Positions 1-13,029 of a stretch of DNA of 64,000 nucleotides are shown piece by piece. Origin of the DNA: Agrypnia vestita (lineage: Eukaryota; Arthropoda; Insecta; Trichoptera; Phryganeidae); the NCBI GenBank assembly GCA_016648135.1, contig JADDOH010000317.1, positions 310,001-374,000 on the forward strand. Direction: 5' to 3'. The notes below the pieces were generated by a model. It was given only the letters and a program-made list of their open reading frames with translations, was not told the origin of the DNA and searched no databases. Position numbers and translations under genes: made by a program. Within the stretch, counting starts at the first letter, position 1. Every line of letters starts with the position of its first letter.

Positions 1-54
1 TTACTGAGGCCTTTGCTTCTGGCGTATGGCAACATTTATCAGTATGCTTATTTT

Positions 55-265
55 TATGGAGCCAGTACCTCAAATAAATGTTTCAAAAATTAGTAAGCAT
101 GGTATATTCTATCATGGGTGGAAATGGCGAATGTTACATTGTGTAAAGTGATCATTTAAGCCAACCATAAGACAGGTCATAAGTCCTATGTACACCCAAA
201 TGGCTTCTATACCTACTTTCCCATAAGAAATACAGTTTCGTCTCTGTGAGATATCTAATAAGATA
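55..265 (+). repeat. Interspersed repeat, family C, copy 1
   Basis: This stretch resembles 35,662-35,840 (same strand) and the reverse complements of 35,285-35,450 and 50,998-51,185. Shared landmarks in order are a block around 'aagccaaccataagacaggt', then 'acctactttcccataagaaa', then 'gtctctgtgagatatct'. Four diverged copies on both strands show a dispersed mobile repeat. There is no coding capacity, and no terminal motif could be fixed, so its class is unknown. Confidence 0.6.
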
Positions 266-3200
266 ATTAATTGTTTTAAAAATAAATTACTATTTATTTA
301 AATAATTAAATCCACAAAGACATAATATTATTAATAAAAATGAAACCAACGTTAGAAATTGAATAAAAATTTATTATAATACATAAAAAATTTCGCTAAA
401 GTTCCTTTATATAACCTTTACTTGACATTATGTACATACAGTTTAACTTAAGCCCGTTTTAAAATGGTGAGCGTGTTTTAGCTTATATTAATTATTTGAA
501 AAATATTTTTTCAAATTAAACTTATTTAAGAATTAAAATCACTGAGACTTAAAATATCAGCTTATTAGTCATTATTTAACGAGTAAATCCAAATATTGAT
601 GTTTTTCCTGTTTATTCCTAATACTTATTTTTACGTTGACAGTTGAGAATTAGTTGACGTCTTAAAATAAATAATTTAACATCATTTCTTAATACTAATA
701 AATGTATTCTATGTAGGATAATAATCCAACTTGTTTATAATCTTGTAATTTATGATATTTTCGTATTCAAGAATATAATTTAATTTTATTTGTTTTCATT
801 GCAAAATATTTCCGTTTTATATTCGTATATACATAAATCGTAGTATAATATTATTACTTATAATTTAACGTGATAAATTCTTTAATGCCCTTCTTAAATA
901 TACAAAAATGGAGATTAATTATAGAATTCTCAAATCAAAAGGGAAAATTTTATTACGAAAATCAAATGTATTCTCCCGATTGCTCCCATATTTTATCAAT
1001 ATAAATTTTTAAATTCAAATATATCGTTTGATTCTTACATTTAAAAAGGATTATTTTTTCACTTTTAATATGATTCTTTCCGAATCAACACCTTTAATAA
1101 GAGAATGCCAATATAATTGCGAATAGTAAAATGATCTATATGTGACACATACGATTCCATTAAATTTAACTGATAAATGCGTATACATACTTAATATTTT
1201 TTACTGGATATAAAGAGAACTTCACTATATACTAGAGAGGTATTCCTAGAATAATATAGTGTACTAATAGATTAACTACGATACTTCATTAGTTTTTTCC
1301 TTCTTTAACGCTTCTTGCCGCATTTTTAGATTGTAATGACAATGCCTGTCTTTTGAAACACAAAATTTAAAAAAAAAAATCCGTTATTAATATTACTTTT
1401 TAATACGATTTATTTCTTTGTAGCAGTGTACTATTATAAATAAATAAAGCCTATTTAAAAATACTTAAGATTAAATTATGTAATCACGAATCAAAATCCA
1501 AATTAGTTATACGTTTGTTCGGGAAATCCACACTCACACGACAATTGACAAGAAGATGTAATCACTAAAATACAGCAATTGGTTGAAATCACGAGCGACA
1601 AAATTAGCAAAGGCGTTTCCCTAACCTCACTTTTCTAAAACTAAAATAATTTAATTAATCATTTTGAAGGAATAACTACGGTAATTTAGGCGGCAACGAT
1701 TCTTCCCGCCCACTGAAGGTCATCCTGTTAAGAGGCCAATTGTACCTACGTAGAAAATATTATCTGTCAAATATTGTTTAGCAGCCACAACAATAATATA
1801 ACTGCTGTTAGTTATGTAAAGAATAGAATATTAATTTCATTCATCGATCATTTTGTCACGTTTCAAGATGACGCTGGTCCATTGAACATTTTCTGTTACG
1901 CTTGTGGCAGTATGACTGCGATTTACATATGAGTGAGGAACCCAGGCGTACTATTTGTCAAAACAATGTACCAACGGATAGTAGCTTTTACTAAACTTGA
2001 CATACTACTGATTTACAACACAACACAATAATGCGAAATTAATTTGTTACACCTAGATACATGTTTTTTTTAAACACGTGTTGACATTGACTGGAATTAC
2101 TCGCGTCGTAGAGAGCAAGCAAACGTTTAAAATTGAAAATTGATTATATATTTACAGCTGTTTACATTTACAGAAAATTAAATACAATAATCAGCAAATA
2201 ATGACCTTTGAATAAATTATTCCAAAATATTTGCCCAACATTACGTATTTTTTTAACGATTCTTATTAGTTTATACTGAGGATGTATTGGAAACTACCAA
2301 ATATTTTTAGAACACACCTTTTTTAACTCTTGTTTAACAAAAAATGGGATATATTACAGAGTAATCTGAAGAGTATTTTTAAACAGGATCGTTTAAAAAT
2401 ATCAAAACAACGTTTGTAATTGAGAGTCACTGCGAAATCAGGATAATTGAACATTAGTCTTTTGTAAACCGATCAAACATGCTTTATTTTTACGTAAGTA
2501 CTTACACAGATAGTAAATATTCACTACGAGATAAATATGCATTTTCTCCGATGACAGAAAACATTGTAAAGTTATAAAAAAATTATTATATAATAAATGC
2601 GTTAATTACAACGCTTGACGCACAATTATTATCCTTAATTTCAGTAAAATATTCAGAAACAATATAATTCTGATAAACTCACATCACTAGGAATATCAAT
2701 TTTAATAAATAAACTAGTTAATTTGAGCAAGACGTCCGGCATTGTTCGATCACCACAAACTTCACGATACTGGTCACCAAACTGCTTAGAACTGTATCAA
2801 CGAAAGTGGACAATTAATATTGCACCCACGTTCTTACGGAGTTATTTACTGCAAAATACTTGGCATCTCTTAGAGAACGTCCTTCTCACTTTCTTCATTC
2901 ATAGTTATTCAAGAAACAGAATCGTAATTAATCTCAATAAAACATTGGATCATTTGATCGAACATTGAGGCTGCTAACATGCTTACGTAATTACTGATTT
3001 GCACAAAACCGGCTTAGAAAAATCCGTAGTTTATCGTATAATCAAAAATATTGTGATATCGCGACAAATATTCTCTATACCACCTAAGATCACAAGTGAA
3101 CATAATTCTGCGACGCAACATTGAATTAATACTTGATTAATAACTGAATTAATAATTCACTCCTGCAATTCAATATATGAATAAAGTTAGGTAATACGTA

Positions 3201-3371
3201 TACTTTAATATTATGTTCTACTCACTACTGTTACAATTGATGTCTTTTATTTTAACATGCTTATATCATTATTATGTACTACTTCAAAATTATTTCCATG
3301 TGAGATATGTTAGGATATAAGTTAATATATTAATTACCAACTATTTACACCCTCATATATTTTTATTTTTT
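266..3371. other. AT-rich non-coding DNA, nothing recognised
   Basis: About 3.1 kb of AT-rich sequence with no exon-like stretch, no splice-framed conserved protein and no repeat that I could match elsewhere in the window. The only open frame over 60 codons, near 2,723-2,968, has no recognisable motif and lies in ordinary AT-rich sequence. Confidence 0.5.
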
Positions 3372-3554
3372 TAAAAAAAAAATAGAGATGTGATCACGGA
3401 ATACGTGTCACATCAATATTCTTACTATTTTCAAACTAAGCTAAACGCTTGTGCTATGAAAATAGGACTAACTTGCTAGTCTGAAGTGAGGTTCGAACCC
3501 GCAACCTTTGGATCACGAAGCGAGTGTCCTAACCACAAGACCAACAAGCTACTC
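3372..3554 (-). mobile_element. tRNA-derived SINE, copy 1
   Basis: Read on the minus strand, a tRNA-like head carries a box A-like segment ('ggtcttgtggttaggacac') and a box B core ('ggttcgaacc'). A conserved body ('tagcacaagcgtttagctta') follows, then a 'catctcta' end running into a T/A-rich tail. The same layout recurs at 8,437-8,623 (plus), 31,974-32,151 (minus), 44,533-45,100 (minus, interrupted) and as a fragment at 39,147-39,230. This is a pol III-type retroposon and not a working tRNA gene: no full cloverleaf or discriminator is present, and the body extends well beyond tRNA length. Confidence 0.8.
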
Positions 3555-5220
3555 TTTTTTATATATATAATTTTTTTATATATGTAATTTATATATATAA
3601 TTTTCTTATATATGTTAATATTTCCAAATAAATAAATAAATATTCTTCTTATGCACGTGCGAATTTGTAATCTGCGAGTAGTTACATACGTGACTATAAA
3701 CGCGCAAAACCAAGACATCGTTAATATGACAATTATATATAATTTGCAATACAATATTTTTATAAATTTTGCCAGTTTTATTCGGTTAAATATAGGTACT
3801 AATAAATCCGTAAAGACTTCAACGGTCTTGAGGGAGGTTGCCGAAACGCGGGAAATAGAATGAAATTTTGAAAGAGACATTATCAAAACCATTTTTATAT
3901 CACTAGGGATTTAGAACCCTTTCACACTGTCGATTGGACGAGACGGTTTTTTGGTTGTGGTTATTACCGCGGACGGCTCATCCTCTGATAACAGGAGACC
4001 ACTATACTGAATCATCCTCGCAGATTCCCTCGCAGAAGTTGGATGATCACTTCAGTGGCGGCGGCCGAGCGGAGGTGGGCGAGCACTTATGTCATATGGC
4101 CACTGCGCGCGCTCTGTGCACATTCATAAAAAGGTGCTCTATTCAAAAAAAGCCCATCCCTTTTAAAATCATTTTTTTCTTCTTCTTTCTACGACAAAAT
4201 TTATTATGTCTCATATGAAGAATATACACTTGGAATATCTTAACCGGAAAGTTTGTCTGAAGCAACAAAACTCTCGAACATTCTCGATATTTTTACATGG
4301 TTTATTCCTTCTGAAATTTACGTATGAACGTTATTATTTTCAGCCAACTTCATATCCATCATGAGATGTGAAGCTTTTAATTACTAAATTAACTGTCAAA
4401 AACTAAGACGTTTTGCTTGTTCCATTCTTTTCAACGAGAACAAAGATTTCTAAAAAAGAGAATTTTTATAGAAGGCATCGAATATTTATTTGAATATGTC
4501 GAGACTCGCTTTGAATAAATCACTTTTGATGATTTTTCTTCCTTTCAAGCAAAAATTATTTTTAAAATATTTTCAGTGAAATATAAGGGAATCCGAAATG
4601 AATATAATATAACGAAACCAAATATTGGGCGAAGCCGGGTAGTAAAAAAAAATCTATCTTTTAAAACACGCCATCGTAGTAGTCATTTGATTAGTCGTAT
4701 TAATCGAAAACATAAATTGATTTTGCAAGTATAGTATAGGTATAAATTTAATTATAAAATGTCATATTAAAGCCTTTAAAATGAAGAAAAAACTAAACCT
4801 TTACAAAGAATGCGTTATTTTATATATACTGAAATTCTGTTTCAGAATTCAGAACTCAAAAAATAATACCTTCTATTACGCGCTTAATGACCACGCCCAA
4901 TACCCACCGGAGTCAAATCTTCACTCCACTCCTCACTCCTTCCTTAAGTCTTTAGTTTAGTATTAGAACCTAACGTTACTGAAGATGATGCTTTAGCATC
5001 GAAAGGTTCTATCGTTATAAATAAATAGTGAAAGTAAACGAAGTTGTCACCTTTAAGGTATTTTTTGAAATGACTTTTCACAAAGTTACACAAGAGAATT
5101 TCGAAAAATTATTATCAACTTTTTTATGTTTACCTATAGATAGAGTTAACTTTGTGGTTGGTCATAATTATTAATTTGAGAAAACTTTGCATAAATATGG
5201 TTTATACAAAGTTTGGTTTA
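3555..5220. other. Non-coding, with a GC-rich patch at 3,930-4,135
   Basis: Mostly AT-rich. The patch at 3,930-4,135 is conspicuously GC-rich ('ggcggcggccgagcggaggt') and open for 94 codons on the plus strand, but the translation turns into poly-Phe low complexity and matches no family I know. Near 4,625 the string 'ggcgaagccgggtagt' resembles the 3' ends of lepidopteran Helitron-like repeats. Sequence 5,136-5,210 resembles 52,061-52,130, another dispersed repeat. Confidence 0.4.
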
Positions 5221-5632
5221 TACAGGGTGTCCCGTATCTCGACGTCAAGCCGAAATCGGGTGGTAGGCCAAGTCATAATATTTATCAGAAAAATAATTTT
5301 AAAAAAAAATCAGTTAAAACTGAGCAAAATACATATTGATTTTGAATACTTGTTTGGTCAAAAAGTGACATTTTCTTCCAAGCTGGAGTAGTTGTTGGCT
5401 TTGAATTTTGGACAAAAGTTTACAGAAGCATTATTCAGGATTACATAATAATATAAAAATGAAGAAAAATAAAGATTATTAGCAACAGGGGTGAAAAGAC
5501 CGTCACAGGGGGTAGATTTTTTTAAAATGCTTATAACATGACTTAAATTTTTTAAAATATTTTTTTGTTAACTATTATGACTTTGCCTATCACCCGATTT
5601 CGGCTTGACGTCGAGATACGGGACACACTGTA
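5221..5632. mobile_element. MITE with 59-bp terminal inverted repeats
   Basis: A 412-bp element is bounded by inverted repeats of about 59 bp (5,221-5,279 and 5,574-5,632) with about three mismatches. The termini read TACAGGGTGTCCCG on the left and CGGGACACACTGTA on the right. A TA dinucleotide flanks each side, as expected for Tc1/mariner-type target duplication. The interior has no transposase, so it is non-autonomous. It shares the TACAGGGT terminus with the element at 25,998-26,230. Confidence 0.85.
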
Positions 5633-7065
5633 TAAAGTTGGTTAGTTTTTCAAATTAGTAATTAGTCAAGATCTTATATTAAACATTTCTTTACAATTTT
5701 GTTTCATTTGAATCTACTAATCCTAGTATCGGAGGTAATTTTAAAAAGCGGTATAAGCACATTACTTTTAATACAATATTAAGCGAATATTTAAAATATA
5801 AATATTTTAAAAATAGACCTCTCTAGACCATTTTCCATGGTATTATTGGCAAGTCAGTCATTGGGCGGTAACCAGGATATTCTTGCTAACCAACGATATG
5901 CCTTCCTGGAAAATAGATATTAGGCACCCAAGAAACCTTTGATGTGTTTAAGTATTTGAGGTTAACCTTTCATTTTGAGGACTCCAAACTTCCGCTCACA
6001 AATCAAGAAGCCAGTTTATCTATACACACATATTTGTAAAATTAAAATATCAATTTTAATGACATTTTCGGAATATCAGCAAAGCATGAAATCACATTTA
6101 GGAACAAAGGAATATGGCCAATTTGTTTTTGTATTATATTTTTTCTAGTACATAACTAGGAAGGATTGCGGTTATTATTAGAATGCTACCGACCATTGTT
6201 GTAAATCTGACATTCCTACGTATATAAAATATAGCGTCTCCCGTAAAGAACACTTAAAAAAACATCAAAATACTTTAAAGATTTTACCACAAAGTAGCAA
6301 TTTTGAGGAGTTCCCAGATTGACAGGTTAATATTCGTGTGAATGGATGATAATATAATGCGTTTCCTGTTCTTTTATTTATTGCACGACAGTATGGCCTC
6401 TTATCTCCGGACTTCCTTTCCTAATCAGATAATTGCAAATATGAACTATATTGTACATAAAAATTTCCAATCAATTTACAAGTAATTTAAAACAGTCAGT
6501 TGGGATCTTTGAGATTAATTTAGAATAATTTGAGGAAATTATTATATTTTTTCTACGAATGCATTATTGTGTATTTTAAATGAGTGAATAAGCGGGAAAT
6601 TTAGAAAAACCTTTAATTTGTGTTATTTCTTATGCGTAACATTAAGGTTGAGACTGCAGGGGAACAACGATAGGACAGGCAAACTCGTCAAAAAATTAAT
6701 AGGTATCAGTTTAACAAGAAAATTACGACTTTTGCCTCGAATGTTAAGATACATTTTTTGACAGAGCGTATTTAGTATTTAGAAGCACTAATCGTAAAAA
6801 TCGATTACACTTGGTATGTACAGATAAATGAAAAATAAAGAAGTCAATAAAAACTTGATTTTATTATTATTATTTTAAAAGTACATCAAACGTCTCACTC
6901 ATAATTTTTGGTGCATGCGTGGATGAAATTTTGGCATAAATTGGTATAATATAACATTAATTTGGATATATAAATAATATCCATTAAAAGTCATTAATTA
7001 GTCTCCAGATTAAATGTAATAGGCAACATACGACTCAAAACAACTAATCTAAATATATATTCAAT
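5633..7065. other. AT-rich non-coding DNA
   Basis: No exon-like sequence, named repeat or structured RNA could be supported here. Confidence 0.5.
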
Positions 7066-7205
7066 GTCTATCCGTCTGTCTGTCTGTCCGTAATTTTGTT
7101 CGAATTTACGGCTAAAAAAACAAATAAAACGGACGGAGATGGGGCTTGAACCCCGGGCTAGCAAACCCGAACCTGCTGCTTAATACGTGTTGCTATCGCA
7201 GCCTC
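7066..7205 (-). repeat. Family B repeat, copy 1
   Basis: On the minus strand this matches the family best seen at 45,692-45,960: a B-box-like 'ggggttcaagccccat' head, a 'tttagccgtaaattcgaac' core, and a 'gacagacagacggatag' tail. It is non-coding, probably a SINE-like or Helitron-like non-autonomous repeat. Confidence 0.6.
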
Positions 7206-8009
7206 TCTATGGACCAAATATATACTACATATATATATATATAGTAGAGTCAAAAATATACTATATATATTATGACGCGATATTATGTTACGTGATTTTT
7301 CATGGGTGTACGGCTAATTCTATATTAATTCTGTATGTTACGCGAAATATAACACAAACTTCATTCATAACTTCTACATACCTACATCTTAAAATACACA
7401 CACCTTTTAATATTCTATAGAGCTAAATAATTTAACGACATTATATGCTTCAATTTTTCTGTATGAAACATGATTAATAAAAAGTACATGTATAAATAAA
7501 TCTTATAACTTTGTACATCTTTTAATGAAGAGTTTAGAAGTTCTTTCTTTGTGTTTTTAATATATTTCATTTTAATATAATGGATGGGATGGATGGCCAC
7601 TGCTACAATACGGCTGATAGTTTTTCAGGCTCAACACAATGTTGTATACGATATTATTATAATTATTATATGTATACGATATTAATCCATTTAAAAATAT
7701 TTATATATTACTAAAAACTGATAAATGCACAAGCCGACATCAGTAAAACTATTATACTTTTTCACATTTCGCTTAGTTCATGACGATAATGACGAATAAT
7801 GAAATTATCAAAAATAATTCTTTTCTGGCCTTGTAAAGATGGCTAAGATCTCTTTAAAATACATCAGTGTAATTACAAAAAAAATCTGACAAAAAATTTA
7901 CAGCAATTTTAACGTACCGATACCTTGAAAATTCACATTAGTAGATGGTTTCGGGGAAAAATATTTCCTTCCATGGTTTGATGACATCATCAAACATAAT
8001 AATTTCGTT
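7206..8009. other. AT-rich non-coding DNA
   Basis: Contains an AT microsatellite near 7,217-7,275. No gene is supported. Confidence 0.5.
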
Positions 8010-8165
8010 ATGTGTCCGTCTGTCTATCTGTCTGTCCGTAACTTCGTGTGACGTCTCTAATTTCGTTCGAATTCACAGCTAAAAAACCAAATTAAATGGC
8101 CAGAGATGGGGTTTGAATGTTGCTCACCGCGGACCGCAAAAAAGAGGGCATAGCAAAGACGTGAA
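8010..8165 (-). repeat. Family B repeat, copy 2
   Basis: The same minus-strand order as at 7,066-7,205: a simple 'gtctgtctatctgtctgtcc' tail, the 'ttcgttcgaattcacagct' core, then a degenerate B-box-like head. A plus-strand block at 8,310-8,375 carries 'taccgtcatttttgacgggg', which matches the other end of family B. Two family B pieces may therefore abut here. Confidence 0.55.
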
Positions 8166-8436
8166 CCATTTCATGTTCCGCCCAGCATTATCGTCAGGAT
8201 TTAAAATAGTACCTTTGTTAACTGCCGGCAGGGGAAATATAAAAAAAATGTTCAAATATTTTGATAAAAGTCATTGCTACTATTTCATGGGAGTCGGCTA
8301 TAAATAAGTAAATACTTATTCTTTGGGAACCGGTATGTAAAAGTACCGTCATTTTTGACGGGGTACAGCTGGTTATATTTAAAAACAATATATTTTATAG
8401 TAATGAACATATTCTCCGGGACTAAGCTGACGAATC

Positions 8437-8623
8437 GAGTAGCTTGTTGGTCTTGTGGTTAGGACACTCGCCTCGTGATCCAAAGGTCGCGGGTTCGAAT
8501 CTCACTCCAGACTAACAAGTTAGTCCTATTTTTATAGCACAAGCGTTTAGCTTAGTTTGAAAATAGTAAGAATGTTGATGTAACACGTATTCCGTGTTCG
8601 CATCTCTATTAAAAAAAAAAAAT
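8437..8623 (+). mobile_element. tRNA-derived SINE, copy 2 (best preserved)
   Basis: This is the clearest copy of the SINE. Its tRNA-like head carries 'tggtcttgtggttaggac' (box A region) and GGTTCGAATCT at 8,492-8,502 (box B; consensus GGTTCGANTCC). The body 'agcacaagcgtttagcttag' follows, and it ends in 'catctctatt' plus an A-rich tail. The head ancestry is tRNA, but the acceptor stem is not intact. It is presumably mobilised by a LINE in trans. Confidence 0.85.
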
Positions 8624-11384
8624 TAACAAGCTGGGAAATCTTCACCAAGCGAGGTCTTCAATCAGGTCTATTAAATTTATTTGTTAAAATTTCCAAAAGG
8701 AAAGTGATTAATTTGATATTCTGACCGGATTTGATACCACTCACTATTTGAGGAACGTATATTTTCATATTGAAAAATATATATTTGTTTCATTGTGGTT
8801 AGTTAGATATTTTTATTGCTTAACCTATGTAAATTAAATTAGCACTTAGGTTTTCCTCTTTCAAAAAGGCCAATTCCTTATCTAAATTGAATGTTTAAAA
8901 TTGTAATTATAAAGTGTTAAAATATAAATTATTTGAAAAAAAAAGATAAACAAAATAATATTGGTTGTGAAAAGATTGCTAAAAGAAGATATGAAAATAA
9001 AAAACGTAACCCAAATTATGATGAATTTAAATTGGCACAAACTCAGATTGAATTTTGAAGACAACAGAGGAAATACATAATTCATCAAATTGAGGACAAG
9101 AGACGAGTGTCCCGGACACGCAGTGTCAGGTTTTTTTTAAACGAAAATGAAGCAGCCAATACGGTTGATGAAACGTTGTTTACACCACTTCAGGTCAAGA
9201 GACGTGAGACCGCCTGAAACACCTGGAGAAATCCTATTATAAATGAACAGTTACCGAGTTATTTTTTGCCAACTTATTGCTGGATTGCAAGGCTTTCAAG
9301 GAGGTGTGGGTGTCAAAGAGAAGAGAACTTCACAATTTTCTTTGCTAACATCTTGGGAGTAAATTAACAGGGGTAACTTCGGTTCTGTGGGCGGACCTGG
9401 GCATTTAAAATATCTATCAAACGTTCTCAATTTACCAGACGTTAAAAATTTACAACAGAAAACAATGTTACCTTTCTCCCCGAGTCAAATCTCTTATATT
9501 GAACAAATTTAGCATACCTCTACTGCGCTCTAATAATTTAAAATCATTTCTATTTTCATTCACTATTATAATTTACATAAATTTTGTAATATCCAGTGGA
9601 GTGCAAATTTAAAATGTACTGTATTATTAATGTTTCGTTGAAATGCACGTTAACACAAATATACTACAACTTCGTATTTGTTGTGAAAGTTAAATTTTAT
9701 TGCATTTTGTGAAAAACTGAGGCAAATGAAAAGTAGAATTTAAGGTCATTTGAATTAACACAAATGGTGAGTTCAGTCGTATTGTAATGTATTAAAGTAA
9801 AAACTAACTTGTTTTATTTTTATATTTATTTCGCACTTTTTGCTGCTGTGACTTATTAATGTATAACTAATTACTGAAATTTAAACAAAAATAGACCACA
9901 TATTAAAACTTAATTAATAATAACTATTATATAACGACGAACTCGAAAATATCTATCTATCAACGGCGTACTGTCAATACTTTTAAATTAGCTGTACTTA
10001 ACTAAATTTAAAGAAATAAATATAAATCAAATATATATCTCATAATATCACAATTATTGACATATTATTTAATATATCATAACATACAGACAAGTCAGAT
10101 AATTATATACTTTTTACGTACGTTTATGTACACTGTACAATACAATTATCTATTTAGCGTAAGAAATAATTACGGCGTAGTTTTCAAAATAACGAAACAC
10201 AAATAAACGAGACACACCATAGATTGTTACCGCTTAGTCTCTGGAATACGCGCAACTTAGTTTGAGAAACACTAGAATAAATAATTGTTTAGAATTATGT
10301 AGATCAGATTTTTATATAATTAAATGAATAGGATTTGATGTCGTACGTAACATTTGATTAGTTACAATTTATTTTAACTTTGTTTTTTGCAAAAACAATG
10401 ACGACTAATTGCCGCGTGGTTCCGTGACAAACTAGAAAATTATGTTAAGGAAAAAAACAAAGGAGAGTCTACTAACATTTAATCTTATCTATAATGCTCG
10501 TCTCAACCTTACACAATGTCCTTATGCCTATAGTCTCTTCGTATATCCTGCGGATACATGAGTTCATAGATAAAAAAAATTGGTTACGTATATTTATCTA
10601 CGCGCGTTACAAGTTATAGGTACTTTCTTGGCGTACATAAAAAAAATCACGTGCTATGTTATATACCTTGCGTTAGAACATATCTGTATAGAATACGCAT
10701 GCGCATTCCACCTATGTTCCAACTCAAAGTATACAACACACACTAGAATATTCATCAATGACAGATCTCCATATACGGATAAAGAATTTAAAATCTACAT
10801 TTAATACCGTACCCACCTACCGAATTGCATTTTACTTATATAAAAAAGAGAAAATGAAAAGTAAACAGATAATCCAATCATCAGCATAACTAACACATTA
10901 TGAATTTGATTACAATAGGCATGATGACGGTATTAAAGAATGAGAGAATAAGTGATTTTAGAGAAGACAATATTTTGAAAGGATTCTAAAAAATTATCCA
11001 GTTTTAATATACACATTGAGATTAATAAGATTTTCAATAAAATAAAGTATAAAATTCTTCATTCGGCCATTTTAACTGAAACACCGACCATAGTGAATGA
11101 CGTCACGCCTAAGTAACCATCACCGTGTCTCTTGACCTCTTGATCTGTCATAGACACAATGCAATGTTTACTTAGGCTTCGTAGACGCCATGACACCTAC
11201 GGGCGTTTTTGCGCGAAATTAAAAATAGGTAGATGAAAACGCAATTATTTGTGTAAAAACTTGGTTTATTACTGAAATAATGTTATTTTCGGTAATAGAC
11301 GTGTGTGTGTGTTATTTAAAAACCCGTCACCATGCTTATTATATATATTATGAAAAATACAACAGCAAATAGAAAATAAATACC
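8624..11384. other. AT-rich non-coding DNA
   Basis: About 2.8 kb with no recognisable exon or repeat pairing inside the window. A slightly less AT-rich stretch at 9,090-9,390 has no supported reading frame. Confidence 0.45.
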
Positions 11385-11480
11385 TTTAATAACTCCTGGA
11401 GCATATGCAATTTTCATAACAGCATTTTGTTAATAACAGTGCCTGGAGCATATGCAATTTTCATAACACCATTTTCAAAC
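11385..11480 (+). repeat. Direct duplication of about 58 bp
   Basis: The block 'ctggagcatatgcaattttc' plus 'ataacaycattttg' occurs twice in tandem. It is a local duplication without coding meaning. Confidence 0.75.
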
Positions 11481-11639
11481 AACTTGATATCGTCACTTAA
11501 AAGAACCGCAATCTTAGCTTTTGATTAGCGAGTCGTGACTTCATGGTGTGAAGATATTTCGTTGTGCGCGCATTTCATTGCATCTCATAATTTTACTCTC
11601 AATACATATAAAGTGGTAAAATATAAAAAACAGTAAGAA

Positions 11640-12060
11640 ATTGCAATTCCCAAAGTGAGGTTAACATGGCAAGAGCTCTTTTATTTGATGCTTCGACTGT
11701 ATACGTTCAGCGTCCGTTGGAACGAGAGACCAGCGGTGCCGTCAAAATGACAGGAAGTAGGGTAACCTTCCGAAACAATGGAGCAAATATACAGCGCTGT
11801 GATGTGAGTGTTGTTTGGAAAATATTATGTCGGTACTTGATAATCTGGTAATGGACGGCGGCTGCGTCCTGTGCAGGGTACCTTTCGCAAAACGGGAACA
11901 GGCGCCGTTTCATGCATTGATAAGGATGAATTATCTTGATTTTACTACCAGATACGATTACAGCGGCACCTCGGTATACGCCCTTAATCCATTCTAGATC
12001 TTCGGACTTGCGAATTTTTCCCATAAGAAGTAAAGAGAAAATGATTAAATCCGTTTCCAT
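11640..12060. other. Unassigned ORF island open on both strands
   Basis: A GC-richer island. On the plus strand an ATG at 11,666 opens 46 codons ending exactly at a good splice donor, GAT|GTGAGT at 11,803/11,804 (phase 0), beginning MARALLFDASTVYVQRPLER. On the minus strand 117 codons are open (11,707-12,060) and include an FCERYPAQDAAAVHYQIIKY stretch. I recognise neither protein. It could be a first exon of a plus-strand gene, an exon of a minus-strand gene, or a decayed transposon. Sequence on to about 12,320, also relatively GC-rich, gave no further exon. Confidence 0.3.
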
Positions 12061-12668
12061 AAAAAATATCCAATTATTGGCAAATTGTATCTAAATTAAG
12101 TCAAAAAGTACATTGCACCGAGGAAACAAGCGGACGAAATAGGAGTTATGCAATTTCCGAGGAAAGAAGAAAGAAGAAGTAAAACCAGGAAGATTAATTA
12201 ACTTATGGAAAGGGTTGTAGTTCGAGAATCGGACTCCTCAGCCACGCTCGCACGCGCAATCAATAAAACATGGCAGTAGTCATCCTCGTAAGGAGGGACC
12301 GCCGAAGGAGAAGGAGAAGATTATACCCACATTGACCGGGTCGTTTTAAATAATTTAAACACTATTTGATATAATTAAAAATACGTAAATACAAAAGCAA
12401 TAGGGTGAAATAAATGAAAATTTATCAAACATTGATTTTCTCTTTTTTGTGTCTTTACCCTACTTGGACCTGGTTGAAGATCATCAGGTTTGACGTTTAT
12501 GTACTAAAAATCTGTCAAAAACAAAGATTGTTTCGGAAATGTGACATTGTTTGGTCATTCCAGACTATTTAACTGAAGAAGAACAAGAACACATGAGTCG
12601 TATTCCAAGCAAAGGTCTTATAACAAACATATTTTTTTACAATTATTAACAAAAAAACACATTGTATA

Positions 12669-12803
12669 AACCACTAATTTACCTATTGAATTATCAACAT
12701 GTTTCGGGACCAATGATCTCTTCATCAAGATATAACGTATACTTAGTATAATTAGTGGTTGAACTTTTCCGAACGTATACGTCCGCTCCGGAAAAGTTCA
12801 ACT
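12669..12803. repeat. Two nested or adjacent inverted repeats
   Basis: 'aaccactaatt' near 12,669 is complemented by 'attagtggtt' ending near 12,764. Immediately after, 'ttgaacttttccg' pairs with 'cggaaaagttcaa' across a short loop. The structure is fold-back-like and non-coding, and begins the hairpin cluster that runs to 13,101. Confidence 0.65.
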
Positions 12804-12901
12804 AGATAAATTAAAAATCAACTAGATAAGATTAAATAGAAAGACCATTAGATTCGGTATACCAAGGTATAGGTAAGATAATCGAAATAGGTAGTACCTA
12901 T

Positions 12902-13003
12902 GTATAAGCCGTGCGTACGACGTACATTGTTTCATTGTGTTGGTGTTTGCGGATATAAACACCAATACAACGAAACAATGTGCGTTGTATGCACGGCTTG
13001 TAC
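12902..13003. repeat. Hairpin with 47-bp arms
   Basis: Arms 12,902-12,948 and 12,957-13,003 are inverted complements with roughly five mismatches and an 8-nt spacer. Both arms contain 'acattgtttc' and 'ttggtgttt'. The compact size and tiny loop suggest a fold-back insertion or palindromic duplication and not a coding relic. Confidence 0.8.
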
Positions 13004-13029
13004 ATTCTATTCGCTTGTCTTTCTACTAC

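Noticed and set aside
8437..8520. A possible tRNA gene with A and B boxes
   Set aside because: It is the head of a repeated SINE; no intact acceptor stem, and copies share a long non-tRNA body.
11707..12060. Minus-strand 117-codon ORF as a definite gene
   Set aside because: No family match, no supporting splice context, and overlapping open frames on the other strand; reported only as an unassigned island.
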